Of a DNA stretch of 49,891 nt, positions 34,045 through 44,019 are shown one piece after another (the stretch's first letter is position 1; each line of letters begins with the position of its first letter). This DNA is from an uncultured Microbulbifer sp. (GTDB lineage: Bacteria; Pseudomonadota; Gammaproteobacteria; Pseudomonadales; Cellvibrionaceae). The position numbers and the translations under genes were made by a program. The stretch spans positions 1 through 49,891 of the forward strand of contig NZ_CANLDD010000029.1 of the NCBI RefSeq assembly GCF_947489355.1, in the 5' to 3' direction. The notes beneath the pieces were generated by a model that saw only the letters and a program-made list of their open reading frames with translations, was not told the origin of the DNA and made no database searches.

Positions 34045-37000
34045 ATGGAAAGTGAGCTACTGTCGCTTCGTGCGGATCTGGCTTTACTGGAACAGGATAA
34101 CCAGCACCGCCTCGATACCTTTGAGCGCAGGCTATCGGCCCTTGAGGCGCAGCTGCAGCGGGCTAATGCAGCGCAAAAAGAAGCGTTGCCCGAGGTGACT
34201 GCTGAGCTGGAAGATGAGCTGGCCCTTCTTATGGGCACACATCCCGAGGCCCGCCGGGCCGTAGAGCAAACTCAGCCGGCAGCCATAGCTGCTGCGGCGG
34301 CATCGCCCGCGCTTAAATCCCCCGAACCCGGCCCCCCCCAAAAAAAAGAAAGTAAACCATCAGTATCCTCCGAATGGTTACAGGAGGGGGTTGGCCTATT
34401 GGTACCGGCTCTGGAACCGCTCAATCGGGTATGGGAGCCCCTTGTGGGCTTTTATCGTCACTACCAGCGCCAGGGCAAGGCGCCAGTATTCTTTATGACC
34501 GCAGCCGGCATTCTGGCGCTGGTACTTGGCTTTGCCTACCTGCTGCAATTCTCTTTCAACGCCTACCTGGGTCCGGCCGGCAAAGTTACCCTGGGCTTTT
34601 TGATTGCGGGCGCAACGGCATTTGGCGGTGTGACCTTCAGCCGGCGCATGCCGCATATGGCGGACTATGGTTCAGGGCTGATTGCGCTCGGGGTTATTCT
34701 TCTCTACCTGTGTGGTTACTTTGCCGGGCCCTATTACCAGCTGGTTCCTATTCCAATTGGGGTGGGCTTGCTAGTGGTGACAACAGGGCTGTCGTATTTA
34801 CTCGCCCTGCTGTTTGAAACCCGGGTAGTGTCCATGGTGACCCTGCTGGGGGGCGCCACCATGCCGCTGGTGACGAATCATTTGGACCCATCGGCAGTTA
34901 TTTACCTCAGCTATTTATTCGCACTCGCGCTCGCCATGCTACATTTGTCCAGGCGGATACGCTGGCCGCAGCTGGCGATGGTGACCATGGCCCTGAGTGC
35001 CGGTATGTTTGAGTTTTCGATCTCAAACCTCGACGAAACAGCCCCCACCTGGGGGCCACTGCTGCTACTGCACGGCTTCTTTTACGGGTTCGCCCACCAC
35101 GCCCTGCGAGGGCTAAGCACGAAAGGGCTGGAGCGAAGTCGCTTAGTTATTATTGCCTCGAACCTGGTGCTGTTTATCCATATCAGCTGGTCTTTGGCAC
35201 CGAGCAGCAATGTGCTGGGCCTGGTGTGGCTGCTCAATCTTCTGCCCTGGGTAGCCTTCGCCATTTATTCACGCTGGCTGTTTGGTTACAGCGCCTGCAG
35301 TGATTTCGCTCGCGCAGTCCAGAATATGGCTTTGCTACACGGTGGATTATTGGCTGGCCTGGCAGTCCTGGCGCTGTGCAGCCCCGCTTTATTGGGGATC
35401 GTATGGTGCCTTGAAGGGCTGTTGCTGATTTTTCTCGGGGCGCGTTTTGGTTTTACCAGCGTGCGCAGCGAGGGCTACATCGCCCTCGCCGCCGCGGGTC
35501 TGACCATGCTGTGGCAAGCTCTGGCCTGGGTAGCCGGTGGAGTCGCTCCCGCACCACTGCTGTTGTCATTGAACGCAGACGCGGGCTGGGGTAACTGGCT
35601 GGCACTCTGCGCCGCTGCCTTCGCACTCACCCGGTTGTTGCGCCATTGCTCCGACCAGATCACCCCAGCAGAGCACTATTTAGCGGCTCTCGCAGATAAC
35701 GCCTTTGCCCTGTTTTTATCCGCAAGTTTCCTGCTGTCAGTCGCAATCCTCTGGCCCCAGGGCATGTGGTTGCTCGCCCTGCTACCCATGGGTTTCCTGA
35801 TCTGGCGAGGACAGCGCACAGGCTCCGCATTTAGCGAGTGGTTGGGGCTCAGTCACTACCTGCTGCTGTTTATCCCGTTGCTGGTGAGTGCATCCATTGT
35901 GGGTAACTTCCACTTCTACGACCAGATATCTTATGGAAAGATTGCCAGTGTGGAAGCCTTCCTCAGCCTTTGGCTGATTGCGGTGCTTTATTATCGCTCG
36001 AATATGCAATCCAGCGGCTTCTCCCTGTCTTTGAAATTGCGCAAGCTGTTTTACGCATTGTTACCGCTATTTTTCCTGCCGACAGTCGCCCATAAAGCCA
36101 GCGATTACCTCCCCATCGCCGTGTGGCTATCCTGCGCCATTACCCTCTTCCTCTACACCCGCCTAAGACTGGAATTATTGCAGCAGGAACTGCGTGTTCT
36201 GATTACTGGCGCGAGCCTTGTGGCCATTTTCGCTTGCGTCCTGCGGGAGTTTGGGCACTGGCAGGGTATGGCCACAAGTGGACTGCTCTTGGGGCTGGCA
36301 TCACTGGCTGGCCTTATGTGGATTGGTCGGGGATTACAGCGAAAGCCCATTGGCCCGGATTGGCAATTGGCCCTGCACCAGGCACTCAAACCGATCTTTC
36401 CATTGGCCTTTTACTATCTCGCCGCAACGCTATTTATTATCGGTTACGCCCTGAGCCAGGACTTTGGTCTGACCCTATTGCTGAGCCAGCTGTACTTCGC
36501 CAGCCTGTATGCCTTTAAGCCGAGGCTGGCACCGCTGCGCAACCAGCTAACGCCGTTTTACAGGCTGAGCCTGCGTTTGTTTGAGTGTATTACGTTGCTA
36601 CAAGTTGTCGCTGTGATTGCCGGCTCCAGCAAGGCGCCACTATTGGGGCTGTATAATCTGACCGCCCTGGGCATTGCCTCATTGCTGGTTTACCACCGGT
36701 TCTTCGCCAATCGAGCCGTATGGCCCGGTCGCCGGCTGTTTAACCTGTGGGCACTGCACCTGACAGCAATCCCGGTTTATATCGCCGTGCTGGCTCAACT
36801 GTTAGAAACCATGTGGCTACCGGCGATATCTTTCGCCCTGGTGGGTCACGCGACACTGTTACTATTCCAGACCCTGAAACCGGACACCCACAAGCTTCTG
36901 AAGTTGTCATTGCTATTGTACGGTGCTGGCGCATTGAAAATTGTGTTGTGGGATATGCAGGACTTTTCTCTGATACAGAAGATTGTGGTCTGCATGCTGG

Positions 37001-37074
37001 TGGGGTTGTGTATGCTGGGAGCGGCGTTCCAGTATCAGAAATTCCTCACGGCTAGAAATGAAGGGTATTCCTAG
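34045..37074 (+). CDS. DUF2339 large polytopic membrane protein
   Basis: A 1009-residue protein with an N-terminal coiled coil (ESELLSLRADLALLEQ through LEAQLQRANAAQKE, ~1-50), a Pro/Ala-rich linker (~75-120) and then about 25 hydrophobic segments from ~150 to the end. The first core helices read FFMTAAGILALVLGFAYLLQ and LGFLIAGATAFGGVTFSRR, the DUF2339 signature. Members are inner-membrane proteins of unknown biochemical role. The coiled coil probably faces the cytoplasm. Monocistronic; both flanks are gene-free. Confidence 0.9.
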   Translation: MESELLSLRADLALLEQDNQHRLDTFERRLSALEAQLQRANAAQKEALPEVTAELEDELALLMGTHPEARRAVEQTQPAAIAAAAASPALKSPEPGPPQKKESKPSVSSEWLQEGVGLLVPALEPLNRVWEPLVGFYRHYQRQGKAPVFFMTAAGILALVLGFAYLLQFSFNAYLGPAGKVTLGFLIAGATAFGGVTFSRRMPHMADYGSGLIALGVILLYLCGYFAGPYYQLVPIPIGVGLLVVTTGLSYLLALLFETRVVSMVTLLGGATMPLVTNHLDPSAVIYLSYLFALALAMLHLSRRIRWPQLAMVTMALSAGMFEFSISNLDETAPTWGPLLLLHGFFYGFAHHALRGLSTKGLERSRLVIIASNLVLFIHISWSLAPSSNVLGLVWLLNLLPWVAFAIYSRWLFGYSACSDFARAVQNMALLHGGLLAGLAVLALCSPALLGIVWCLEGLLLIFLGARFGFTSVRSEGYIALAAAGLTMLWQALAWVAGGVAPAPLLLSLNADAGWGNWLALCAAAFALTRLLRHCSDQITPAEHYLAALADNAFALFLSASFLLSVAILWPQGMWLLALLPMGFLIWRGQRTGSAFSEWLGLSHYLLLFIPLLVSASIVGNFHFYDQISYGKIASVEAFLSLWLIAVLYYRSNMQSSGFSLSLKLRKLFYALLPLFFLPTVAHKASDYLPIAVWLSCAITLFLYTRLRLELLQQELRVLITGASLVAIFACVLREFGHWQGMATSGLLLGLASLAGLMWIGRGLQRKPIGPDWQLALHQALKPIFPLAFYYLAATLFIIGYALSQDFGLTLLLSQLYFASLYAFKPRLAPLRNQLTPFYRLSLRLFECITLLQVVAVIAGSSKAPLLGLYNLTALGIASLLVYHRFFANRAVWPGRRLFNLWALHLTAIPVYIAVLAQLLETMWLPAISFALVGHATLLLFQTLKPDTHKLLKLSLLLYGAGALKIVLWDMQDFSLIQKIVVCMLVGLCMLGAAFQYQKFLTARNEGYS

Positions 37075-37313
37075 AAAACAGCGGCCCTAGTGTAGCGGCG
37101 ATCAAATAGCTTGGAAAACGTATTTGATCGCCCATAACCCGTTAAACAAACCGCCAGTTTCTGTCAGGATCGCCAGTCACATAAAGATAAAAAGCTAACC
37201 GCACCAAGCGCTAAGCCCAATTACACCTCAATTCGGCAACGTATTAGCGCAACAGCCGTAAAACCTTCTGCCCTTTGCCGGCGCGGCTAAATATACCCAA
37301 AGGGCTCCCCTTT

Positions 37314-37456
37314 GCGACCTCCTCATGCTTAAATTTTAGACAGTTGTGTAAATCAACGTCAGAAGCTAATCGGTTATACCTTTCTTAACTGTCTAAAGAG
37401 CTGTTGAGGAAAAAAACAGCCCTAAGGCCAACCCTCTCAATTTATGGGCGTCTATA
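37314..37456. repeat. Direct repeat, left copy flanking the S8 peptidase gene
   Basis: About 143 bases, starting GCGACCTCCTCATGCTTAAA and ending CTCTCAATTTATGGGCG, that recur in the same orientation at 39662-39806 with roughly 85-90 percent identity by eye. It contains inverted ends TTTAGACAGTT (37336-37346) and AACTGTCTAAA. The rest of the gap 37075-37823 shows no gene. Confidence 0.8.
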
Positions 37457-37823
37457 ATTGTCCGACGATACCCGGCAGTAGCCTGAAAGTTTTGCGGCTG
37501 GGCATCGCCGTCCTTGAGGATGGAGAAGATGTCAATTTTTAACTAAATAGAATATATCCGTTTAATATCAAAGGCACGATTCTAGGTGTTCGGCATTCAT
37601 TGATTGCCTAGATCTTACCTTACGCCTCTTTTGATCTATTACGGCCATACCTCATTCCAATAATAGTTTAAGGTATAAATGTTATTTAGTTACCTGTACC
37701 TGAATTATAAACACTTAATTGAGGGTGAAAGTTTTCTAGCCTGGATCTTATTCAAAAAAGGCATGTGAAAATTCAGATATATAAAGCCAATTTAATTGAC
37801 TATTATAAGGAGGAGCTAAACTA

Positions 37824-39335
37824 ATGTTCCAGCTCAATATAAGTAAGAATAAATTTTTACTCGGCCTAGCTGCGCTATTAGTTTTTCTACCATCGAGCCT
37901 GACAGCACAAACCAACTCAAAGATACTCTCACACAAAATACAAACTTTTTTGTCGACAGAAAAAGCGCAACAGCAAGTTTCGGCCTTTATTTATTTTAAA
38001 GATAAAGGAGCCAATCTCGATGCAAAACTGTTAGCAGCAAAGCAGTCTCTTTCATCGCGCGCTTTACAGCGTCGGATCGTCAATCGTGGCGTCGATAACC
38101 TGGTCGACTTGACCGATATACCGATCAATCCTGAGTACCTTAATTCGGTCAAAGCTAAAGTGAGTAAAATAAGACATCCCTTAAAAGCGCTTAATGCCGT
38201 CTCCGTAGAAACCACACCGATAGTGCTAGCGCAATTATCCAAACTAAAATTCATTAAGAAAATCACCTTGGTGAAATCAATCAAGCGTAAACCCGATCCA
38301 GTTAGCCCGCCGCAACAACTTAAAGACACGCAGCAGCCACTGTTGGCGCAACCTGAGGTGGCTACTTCGTTAGATTATGGCAATTCTTTTACCCAGAACA
38401 ATCAAATCAACGTACCCCCTGTTCACGATATGGGCTATAACGGTAGCGGAGTCATCGTGGCTATTTTTGATTCAGGCTTCAATCGATTAACCCATGAAGC
38501 TTTTAATCAAATGTATATCGCCGGCACCTGGGATTTTGTCAACGGTGACCCAGATGTGGGTGACGGCGGCATGGGCAACGGTAGTCATGGTACCAACACT
38601 CTCAGCACCGTCGGTGGTTATAGCCCAGGCGATTTAATCGGCCCGGCGTACGGCGCGACGTATTATTTGGCCAAAACCGAAAATACCGAATCAGAATTAC
38701 ACGTCGAAGAAGATAACTGGTGCGCAGCGGCTGAGTGGGCAGATACAAACGGTGCGCAAATTATTACCAGCTCTCTAGGTTACAATGACTTTGACTCCGG
38801 CGGCGACTACTCTCCGTCGGATATGGACGGTGACACCGCCATCGTTACAATTTGTGCCGACCTCGCAGCAGAAAAAGGTATCGTGGTAATTAACTCTGCA
38901 GGTAATGGTGGAAACTCAAGCCAAAATACCTTAGGTGCGCCTTCCGACGGTCATTTTGTCCTGGCGGTTGGCGCGGTGACTTCGTCAGGTTCGCGTTCAT
39001 CATTTAGCTCGGTCGGGTTATCGGCTGACGGTCGAATCAAACCGGACGTTATGGCGATGGGTTCAAGCGTACGCGTCGCCAGTTCAAGCTCAAATACCCG
39101 CTATTCGTATGCCAACGGTACGTCTTTTTCTTGCCCATTAACTGCGGGGGTCGCTGCGTTATTACTCCAGTCCAACCCCAATCTTAGCGCGTCTCAAGTT
39201 CGGGATATTCTACGCAATACTGCCGATAATACGGCATCCCCAAACCGGTTCTACGGGTACGGCATTATTAACGCGCTGGCAGCGGTAGAAGCTGCTGCAA
39301 GCACAGTTGCTAAGCAATCCCCGGAAAAATTCTAG
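37824..39335 (+). CDS. Secreted S8 (subtilisin-like) serine peptidase
   Basis: A 503-residue protein with AAGGAGGAG ten bases before the ATG. The signal peptide ends SSLTAQ (~30). An inhibitor-I9-like propeptide follows (~45-160, QVSAFIYFKDKGANL ... KFIKKITLVKSI). The catalytic domain has Asp in VIVAIFDSGFN (~213), His in NGSHGTNTLST (~254), the oxyanion Asn in INSAGNGG and Ser in NGTSFSCPLTAGVA (~434). All triad residues are present, so it is probably active. The gene is AT-richer than its neighbours and is bracketed by direct repeats, suggesting arrival as a mobile cassette. Confidence 0.92.
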   Translation: MFQLNISKNKFLLGLAALLVFLPSSLTAQTNSKILSHKIQTFLSTEKAQQQVSAFIYFKDKGANLDAKLLAAKQSLSSRALQRRIVNRGVDNLVDLTDIPINPEYLNSVKAKVSKIRHPLKALNAVSVETTPIVLAQLSKLKFIKKITLVKSIKRKPDPVSPPQQLKDTQQPLLAQPEVATSLDYGNSFTQNNQINVPPVHDMGYNGSGVIVAIFDSGFNRLTHEAFNQMYIAGTWDFVNGDPDVGDGGMGNGSHGTNTLSTVGGYSPGDLIGPAYGATYYLAKTENTESELHVEEDNWCAAAEWADTNGAQIITSSLGYNDFDSGGDYSPSDMDGDTAIVTICADLAAEKGIVVINSAGNGGNSSQNTLGAPSDGHFVLAVGAVTSSGSRSSFSSVGLSADGRIKPDVMAMGSSVRVASSSSNTRYSYANGTSFSCPLTAGVAALLLQSNPNLSASQVRDILRNTADNTASPNRFYGYGIINALAAVEAAASTVAKQSPEKF

Positions 39336-39497
39336 GCCAATTAGGTTAAACCAACAGTCGATAGCAAGCCAAATAAAAAGGCCAAGCTTTTAGCCAAGCT
39401 TGAGGGATATCGGAAAGGCAGTCACCAGATGCCTTTCTTTGCCCTAAACCAGGAGCTTGCTGGAAAGCGTATCCTATTGCCTCTGGAGGACACCGGC

Positions 39498-39585
39498 TGA
39501 ATCACCCTGGGTTTGCCGGAGGCAATTTGATTGGAATTATGCCGCTTGGGCAGGCTCGGCTTGCTGATACGCTGGGTACATAGCT
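39498..39585 (-). mobile_element. IS3-family right-end remnant
   Basis: Reads on the minus strand as the last codons of an IS3 OrfB (YQQAEPAQAA) and the terminal repeat TGAATCACCCTGGGTTTGCC (plus strand from 39498). Nearly identical to the end of the remnant at 22118-22357 but in the opposite orientation. Confidence 0.75.
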
Positions 39586-39661
39586 TGGGAAACTGTAAAA
39601 TCCACCTTCCCGCCAGTATCTGAATCGATTACAAACCGCTATTAAGCGGGTATCCGTACCA

Positions 39662-39806
39662 ATTGCGACCTCCTTATGCTTAAATTTAAGACAGCTGAGT
39701 CAATCAACGTCAGAAGCTAATCGGATATACCCTTCTTAACGGTCTATAGGCCTGTCGAGGAGAAAAAAACAGCCCTAAGGCCGACCCTCTCAATTTGTGG
39801 GCGTCT
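39662..39806. repeat. Direct repeat, right copy flanking the S8 peptidase gene
   Basis: Second copy of the 37314-37456 repeat, same orientation, beginning GCGACCTCCTTATGCTTAAA and ending CTCTCAATTTGTGGGCG. It cuts into the SDR remnant at 39807-39935. Confidence 0.8.
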
Positions 39807-39935
39807 ATGGTTGATTCTTCTCCAACGCCGCCAGACGCTTGCCCCCTCCACGGCAAAACCCAGGGACATTGCCTGACCCAGCTCTCTACTGTCGCCTGAA
39901 ACTATGACGACCATGTCTTCAAACTGCCCTGTCAT
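39807..39935 (-). pseudogene. Short-chain dehydrogenase 5' remnant
   Basis: The first codons read MTGQFEDMVVIVSGDSRELG and AMSLGFAVEGASV, the beginning of an SDR Rossmann fold with a degenerate glycine motif (normally TGGxxGLG). Similarity stops near 39810, where the direct repeat begins. Only ~35 codons survive, so it was truncated by the repeat or element insertion. Confidence 0.65.
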
Positions 39936-40123
39936 GCGGTGTGCTCCCTCTGGACCGGGCCTGGAATATCAGTTCAGCGCATACCAAGCGAATATTAAAC
40001 GAGTATCAATAGCCGAGCGAAGTCATTACACTAGCACGCCCTCCAACCGGCAGTGACCACAGCAGTGATAAAGCCCCAATCAGTCCAAACTATTGATCTG
40101 CCACAGACACGGAGATACACATT

Positions 40124-41938
40124 GTGAGCGAAGGCAAGACTCAAGGCGTTGGCTCGCTGCGTCCGGTATTAGGTTTTCTCGCCCACTACAAACTGCGCGT
40201 TGTGGCTGCCATCGCTGCCCTTCTCTTCACTGCGGGCGCGACGCTCTCTATGGGTAGGGGCGTGCAAGTACTCATCGACAACGGCTTTAACGGTGACTCC
40301 AGCGCCGACTTGAAGAGCGCCATTACTTTGCTGATTATGATCGCAACAGCGATGGCTGTGGGCACTTTTATCCGGTTTTACCTTGTGTCCTGGCTGGGAG
40401 AGCGAGTGAGTGCCGATATTCGCAAAGCCGTCTTCGATAACATCGTCCGGTTACACCCGGGCTACTTCGAGACGAATCGCTCGGGCGAAATCATGTCTCG
40501 GCTGACCACCGACACCACCTTACTGCAAACCATTATTGGCTCCTCTTTTAGCATGGCCTTGCGCAGCAGCCTCACCACAACAGGGGCGCTGGTGATGATG
40601 TTTATCACGAATCTCAAGCTCAGCCTCATTATCACCGTCGGGGTACCGCTGATTTTGCTACCGATCCTCGTGTTTGGCCGCCGGGTTAAAAAACTCTCTA
40701 ACGAAAGCCAGGACAGTATCGCAAGTGTCGGTAGCTATGCAGGGGAAGTGATTCAGCATATTCGTGTGGTGCAAAGTTACACCCGGGAGAACTTCGAAAG
40801 CAGCGCGTTTTCGCGCGAAGTTGAAATCGCCTTTGCCATTGCACGACGACGCATCTGGCAGCGTTCACTGCTCATCTGTGGAGCAATCTTACTGCTATTT
40901 ACTGGCATGTCGGGCATGCTTTGGGAAGGAGGGCAGGATGTGCTGAGCGGACGCATGAGTGGCGGCGAACTCGGCGCCTTTGTCTTCTACGCAATCATGG
41001 TTGGATCAGGCTTCGCGACAATATCCGAGGTCTGGGGTGATTTACTGCGAGCCGCGGGCGCCGCCGAACGGCTAGTAGAGCTTATTGATACACCCAGCCT
41101 CATTTCATCGCCAGAAGAACCCGCTGTTATTGCCCGCAGCAAGCAGCCCGAACTGCGCATGACCAACATCAGTTTCAGCTACCCGACCCGACTCAATCAA
41201 CGCGCGCTGGACAATTTCTCCCTCACCATAGAAGCAGGCAAAAGCCTTGCACTGGTAGGCCCTTCCGGTGCGGGAAAATCCACTGTATTCGAAATGCTTC
41301 AGCGCTTTTACAACCCACAGCAGGGCCGCATTGAACTAGACGGTCACGATATTCGCACCCTCAGCCTGGAGCAGCTGCGAGAAAACCTGGCGCTGGTACC
41401 CCAGCAGCCGGCGCTGTTCACCGGCGATGTCCGCTACAACATTCGTTACGGTAAACTCGATGCCAGCGATGAAGAGATCATTTCCGCCGCCCGTGCCGCA
41501 CACGCTCACGAATTCATTAGCGCGCTGCCTGAGGGCTACCAAAGCCATCTGGGGGAACAGGGTGTTCGCCTTTCAGGTGGCCAGCGCCAACGCATTGCAC
41601 TGGCCCGAGCCATCCTCAACAATCCCCCCATATTATTACTGGACGAAGCTACCAGTGCGCTGGATACCGAGAGTGAACACCAGGTTCAACTGGCACTACA
41701 GGAACTAATGCACGGCCGCACAACTGTCATCATTGCGCACCGCCTGTCCACTATTTTGCATGCAGATAAAATTGCCGTGCTGGATCAGGGCCAGGTCATC
41801 GCCACTGGTACACATCAGGAACTGCTGCGCAACTGCGAACTCTACGCCCGTCTGGCCAATCTACAATTTCGCGAAATGAGCCTTAATGAGTCGACTAAAA
41901 TTACGGCCGATCAAATTTCACGCGCAGTGCCGGATTAA
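40124..41938 (+). CDS. ABC exporter half-transporter (MsbA-like, fused permease-ATPase)
   Basis: A 604-residue protein starting at GTG 40124 with GGAG nine bases upstream. A six-helix type-1 exporter domain (~20-320) is followed by an ATPase domain with Walker A GPSGAGKST (~382), Q-loop LVPQQPALF, signature LSGGQRQRIALARA (~485), Walker B ILLLDEATSALD and the H-loop IIAHRLSTI. Complete and probably active as a homodimer. The substrate cannot be inferred; relatives export lipids, peptides or drugs. It is not in an operon. The upstream gap 39936-40123 contains only promoter sequence. Confidence 0.9.
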   Translation: MSEGKTQGVGSLRPVLGFLAHYKLRVVAAIAALLFTAGATLSMGRGVQVLIDNGFNGDSSADLKSAITLLIMIATAMAVGTFIRFYLVSWLGERVSADIRKAVFDNIVRLHPGYFETNRSGEIMSRLTTDTTLLQTIIGSSFSMALRSSLTTTGALVMMFITNLKLSLIITVGVPLILLPILVFGRRVKKLSNESQDSIASVGSYAGEVIQHIRVVQSYTRENFESSAFSREVEIAFAIARRRIWQRSLLICGAILLLFTGMSGMLWEGGQDVLSGRMSGGELGAFVFYAIMVGSGFATISEVWGDLLRAAGAAERLVELIDTPSLISSPEEPAVIARSKQPELRMTNISFSYPTRLNQRALDNFSLTIEAGKSLALVGPSGAGKSTVFEMLQRFYNPQQGRIELDGHDIRTLSLEQLRENLALVPQQPALFTGDVRYNIRYGKLDASDEEIISAARAAHAHEFISALPEGYQSHLGEQGVRLSGGQRQRIALARAILNNPPILLLDEATSALDTESEHQVQLALQELMHGRTTVIIAHRLSTILHADKIAVLDQGQVIATGTHQELLRNCELYARLANLQFREMSLNESTKITADQISRAVPD

Positions 41939-42039
41939 TGCCCCTGCAGCTCCGCCTCATCTAAACCCAGTACGGGGGGCCGTAATCAATGTACGCTGGC
42001 CACTTGCCCAAATTGACCGCGCCATCCCTGGCTCCAGGC

Positions 42040-42410
42040 CCTGCAGCCGTGATCCACGGTCGATGATATCTGGATATCCACCGAGCCGCTGGATATGCGT
42101 GCCGTGCCGTCCAGGTGTTTGGTGAGGCCAAGTTTCACTGCGCTTATCTGTTTACCAACAAGCGCGGCAATCGGACGAAGGTGCTGGTACACGATGGCTT
42201 TGGTCTGTGGCTCTCTGACCGTCGCCTGCACCAGGGCGGCTTTATCTGGGACAAACCTTGGCAGGGCGAACGCCTTACCTTGACCCCGGAGCAGCTGCAA
42301 GGACTTGTGATCGGCTTGCCCTGGCATCAGGATAACCATATTGCAATGTACTTCACGGTGCTGCGCCTGCACCCCGCCTATGTCAGCATAGTTGTCGCGT
42401 CCACTTTTTA
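42040..42410 (+). pseudogene. IS66-family TnpB (OrfB) remnant
   Basis: Two frames together give an IS66 accessory protein: IWISTEPLDMRAVP (about 42067-42110), then after a frameshift VFGEAKFHCAYLFTNKRGNR, KVLVHDGFGLWLSDRRLHQG, and WQGERLTLTPEQLQGLVIGL up to about 42330. Past the end of TnpB a 46-base segment recurs inverted at 21972. Frameshifted and inactive. Confidence 0.85.
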
Positions 42411-42423
42411 ATCAATAGCGTAT

Positions 42424-42945
42424 TTGGGGACGGTAATTGAGTGGAGAATGTCACGATATAACGATGGCTTTAAAGAGCGAGCGGCCCAAATGATGATGCC
42501 GCCAAATGCCATGTCAGTAGCTCAAGTCAGCCGGAAGACCGGCGTTTCCGAGCCAACCCTGTACAATTGGCGTAATCAATTTCGCAACCAGGGCGTAGCG
42601 GTGCCAGCTGATCCGAAGAACCCCGAGAATTGGAGCGGGGAGAACAAGTTAGCCGTAGTGATCGAGACTGCGGCCCTGAATGAAGAACAGCTGGCAGAGT
42701 ATTGTCGCCGTAAGGGGCTCTACGCTGAGCAGGTGCAGCGCTGGCGCGAGGCAGCCGTCGCCGGAGCCAGCAGCCATGACCGCTTGTCTGTAGAGGAGCG
42801 TCGGGAACTGCAGCAGGAACGCAAGAAGAGCCGCGCGCTGGAGAAATACCTCAAGCGCAAAGAGAAGGCACTGGCCGAGGCCGCAGCATTACTGGTGTTG
42901 CAAAAAAAGGCCCAAGCCATCTGGGGGAAAGCGGGGGACGAATAG
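42424..42945 (+). CDS. IS3-family transposase OrfA
   Basis: A 173-residue protein. The helix-turn-helix (MSVAQVSRKTGVSEPTLYNW) is followed by NPENWSGENKLAVVIETAAL and EYCRRKGLYAEQVQRW, typical of the OrfA of a subgroup of IS3 elements, then a coiled coil (RRELQQERKKSRALEKYLKR). The frame is intact. The actual start may be the ATG at 42448 (MSRYNDGFKERAAQ). Its OrfB partner directly downstream is broken, so it would not transpose alone. Confidence 0.8.
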   Translation: MGTVIEWRMSRYNDGFKERAAQMMMPPNAMSVAQVSRKTGVSEPTLYNWRNQFRNQGVAVPADPKNPENWSGENKLAVVIETAALNEEQLAEYCRRKGLYAEQVQRWREAAVAGASSHDRLSVEERRELQQERKKSRALEKYLKRKEKALAEAAALLVLQKKAQAIWGKAGDE

Positions 42946-42950
42946 TCGCT

Positions 42951-44012
42951 CTGGAAGACCGTCAGATGGCCATTGATTCGATCGAAGAAGCGTTAGCCGC
43001 AGGAGCTACCCGATATAAGGCCTGCGCCGATTGGATATCACTGTGCGAACACTGCAACGCTGGAATAAAGCTCTGCAGAAAGGAAGTTTCGTGGACCAAC
43101 GTAAGAGTACCGCCCGGTTGCGAACTCCCAGTAACAAGCTCAGTGTCGAGGAGCGGCAAAAGGTACTGAATATCTGCAACCAGCCGGAATACCAAAGCCT
43201 GCCGCGATCACAGATAGTCCCGCTTCTGGCAGACCAAGGGACTTATACCGGGTCGGAAGCAAAGAATACCCTCCTCTCGGGGCACGCTGTGAATACCTCC
43301 CTGTACGCTCGTAATCGGCGCCCATGCATCATACGGTCCCGAGATAAGAGTATTCTTCCCTTCCACCTTGTTAGTATATCACCTCTGAGTCGAGCTTTTA
43401 CCGGATATTACGTGAAGCGGATCAGCTGCACCGGCGCGGTAAAGCAGAAGTACCAAGTACAGTCGCCAAACCCAAGGGATACCGGGCTGAGGGGCCCAAT
43501 CAGGTTTGGAGCTGGGACATTACTTTCCTGGCGTCCAGTATGCGTGGCGCCCTCTACCGGCTGTATCTGATCCTTGATGTCTTCAGCCGGAAGATCGTTG
43601 GCTGGGAAGTGCACACTGAGGAATCTGCTGACCATGCCAGCACACTGATCCGCAAAGCCCAGCTTGCGGAGGGCAGTATAAAGCGCGGGCTGGTATTGCA
43701 CTCGGATAACGGCGGGCCTATGAAAGTATGGGCCAAGCTATCCGAACAAGCCGTTTGAAAGCATTGGATCAGCCAGGAAATGGGTACATAAATTTGTGCA
43801 GTGGTACAACAACCATCACCGCCACAGTGCTGTTCGCTATGTGACACCGAATCAGCGCCACAGTGGCGAGAAAAGTTCACTATTGAAGCATCGCCATGCC
43901 GTGTATGAAGAGGCTAAACGATGCAATCCACAGCGATGGGCACGCCATACTAGGAACTGGAATCAAGTAAGTGAGGTATGGCTAAATCCTCCACTGGAAA
44001 ATCAGCTCGCCA
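42951..44012 (+). pseudogene. IS3-family transposase OrfB, disrupted
   Basis: Assembled from several frames: IDSIEEALAAGATRYKACAD, frameshift near 43028, DITVRTLQRWNKALQKG, then NKLSVEERQKVLNICNQPEY. A 131-base insert follows at 43259-43389. After it come SFYRILREADQLHRRGKAEV, NQVWSWDITFLASSMRG, GWEVHTEESADHA and LHSDNGGPMK. A deletion of about 100 bases removes the DNPYSE region with the catalytic Glu. The end reads KYGPSYPNKPFESIG, WYNNHHRHSAVRYVTPNQRH and WLNPPLE. Catalytic Asp residues remain, but the gene is dead. Confidence 0.88.
43259..43389. mobile_element. MITE-like palindromic insertion in IS3 OrfB
   Basis: Extra 131 bases that interrupt the codons between GSE and SFYR of the transposase. 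Inverted arms at 43262-43281 (AAGAATACCCTC... ending TCGGG) and 43338-43357 (CCCGAG... ending GTATTCTT) match at 17 of 20 positions. The middle contains GCACGCTGTGAATACCTCC. No coding capacity, so mobility would depend on a transposase elsewhere. Confidence 0.65.
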
Positions 44013-44019
44013 CTGAGGA

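Noticed and set aside
43262..43357. CRISPR or terminator structure
   Set aside because: There is one pair of inverted arms only and it interrupts transposase codons, so an insertion is the better explanation.
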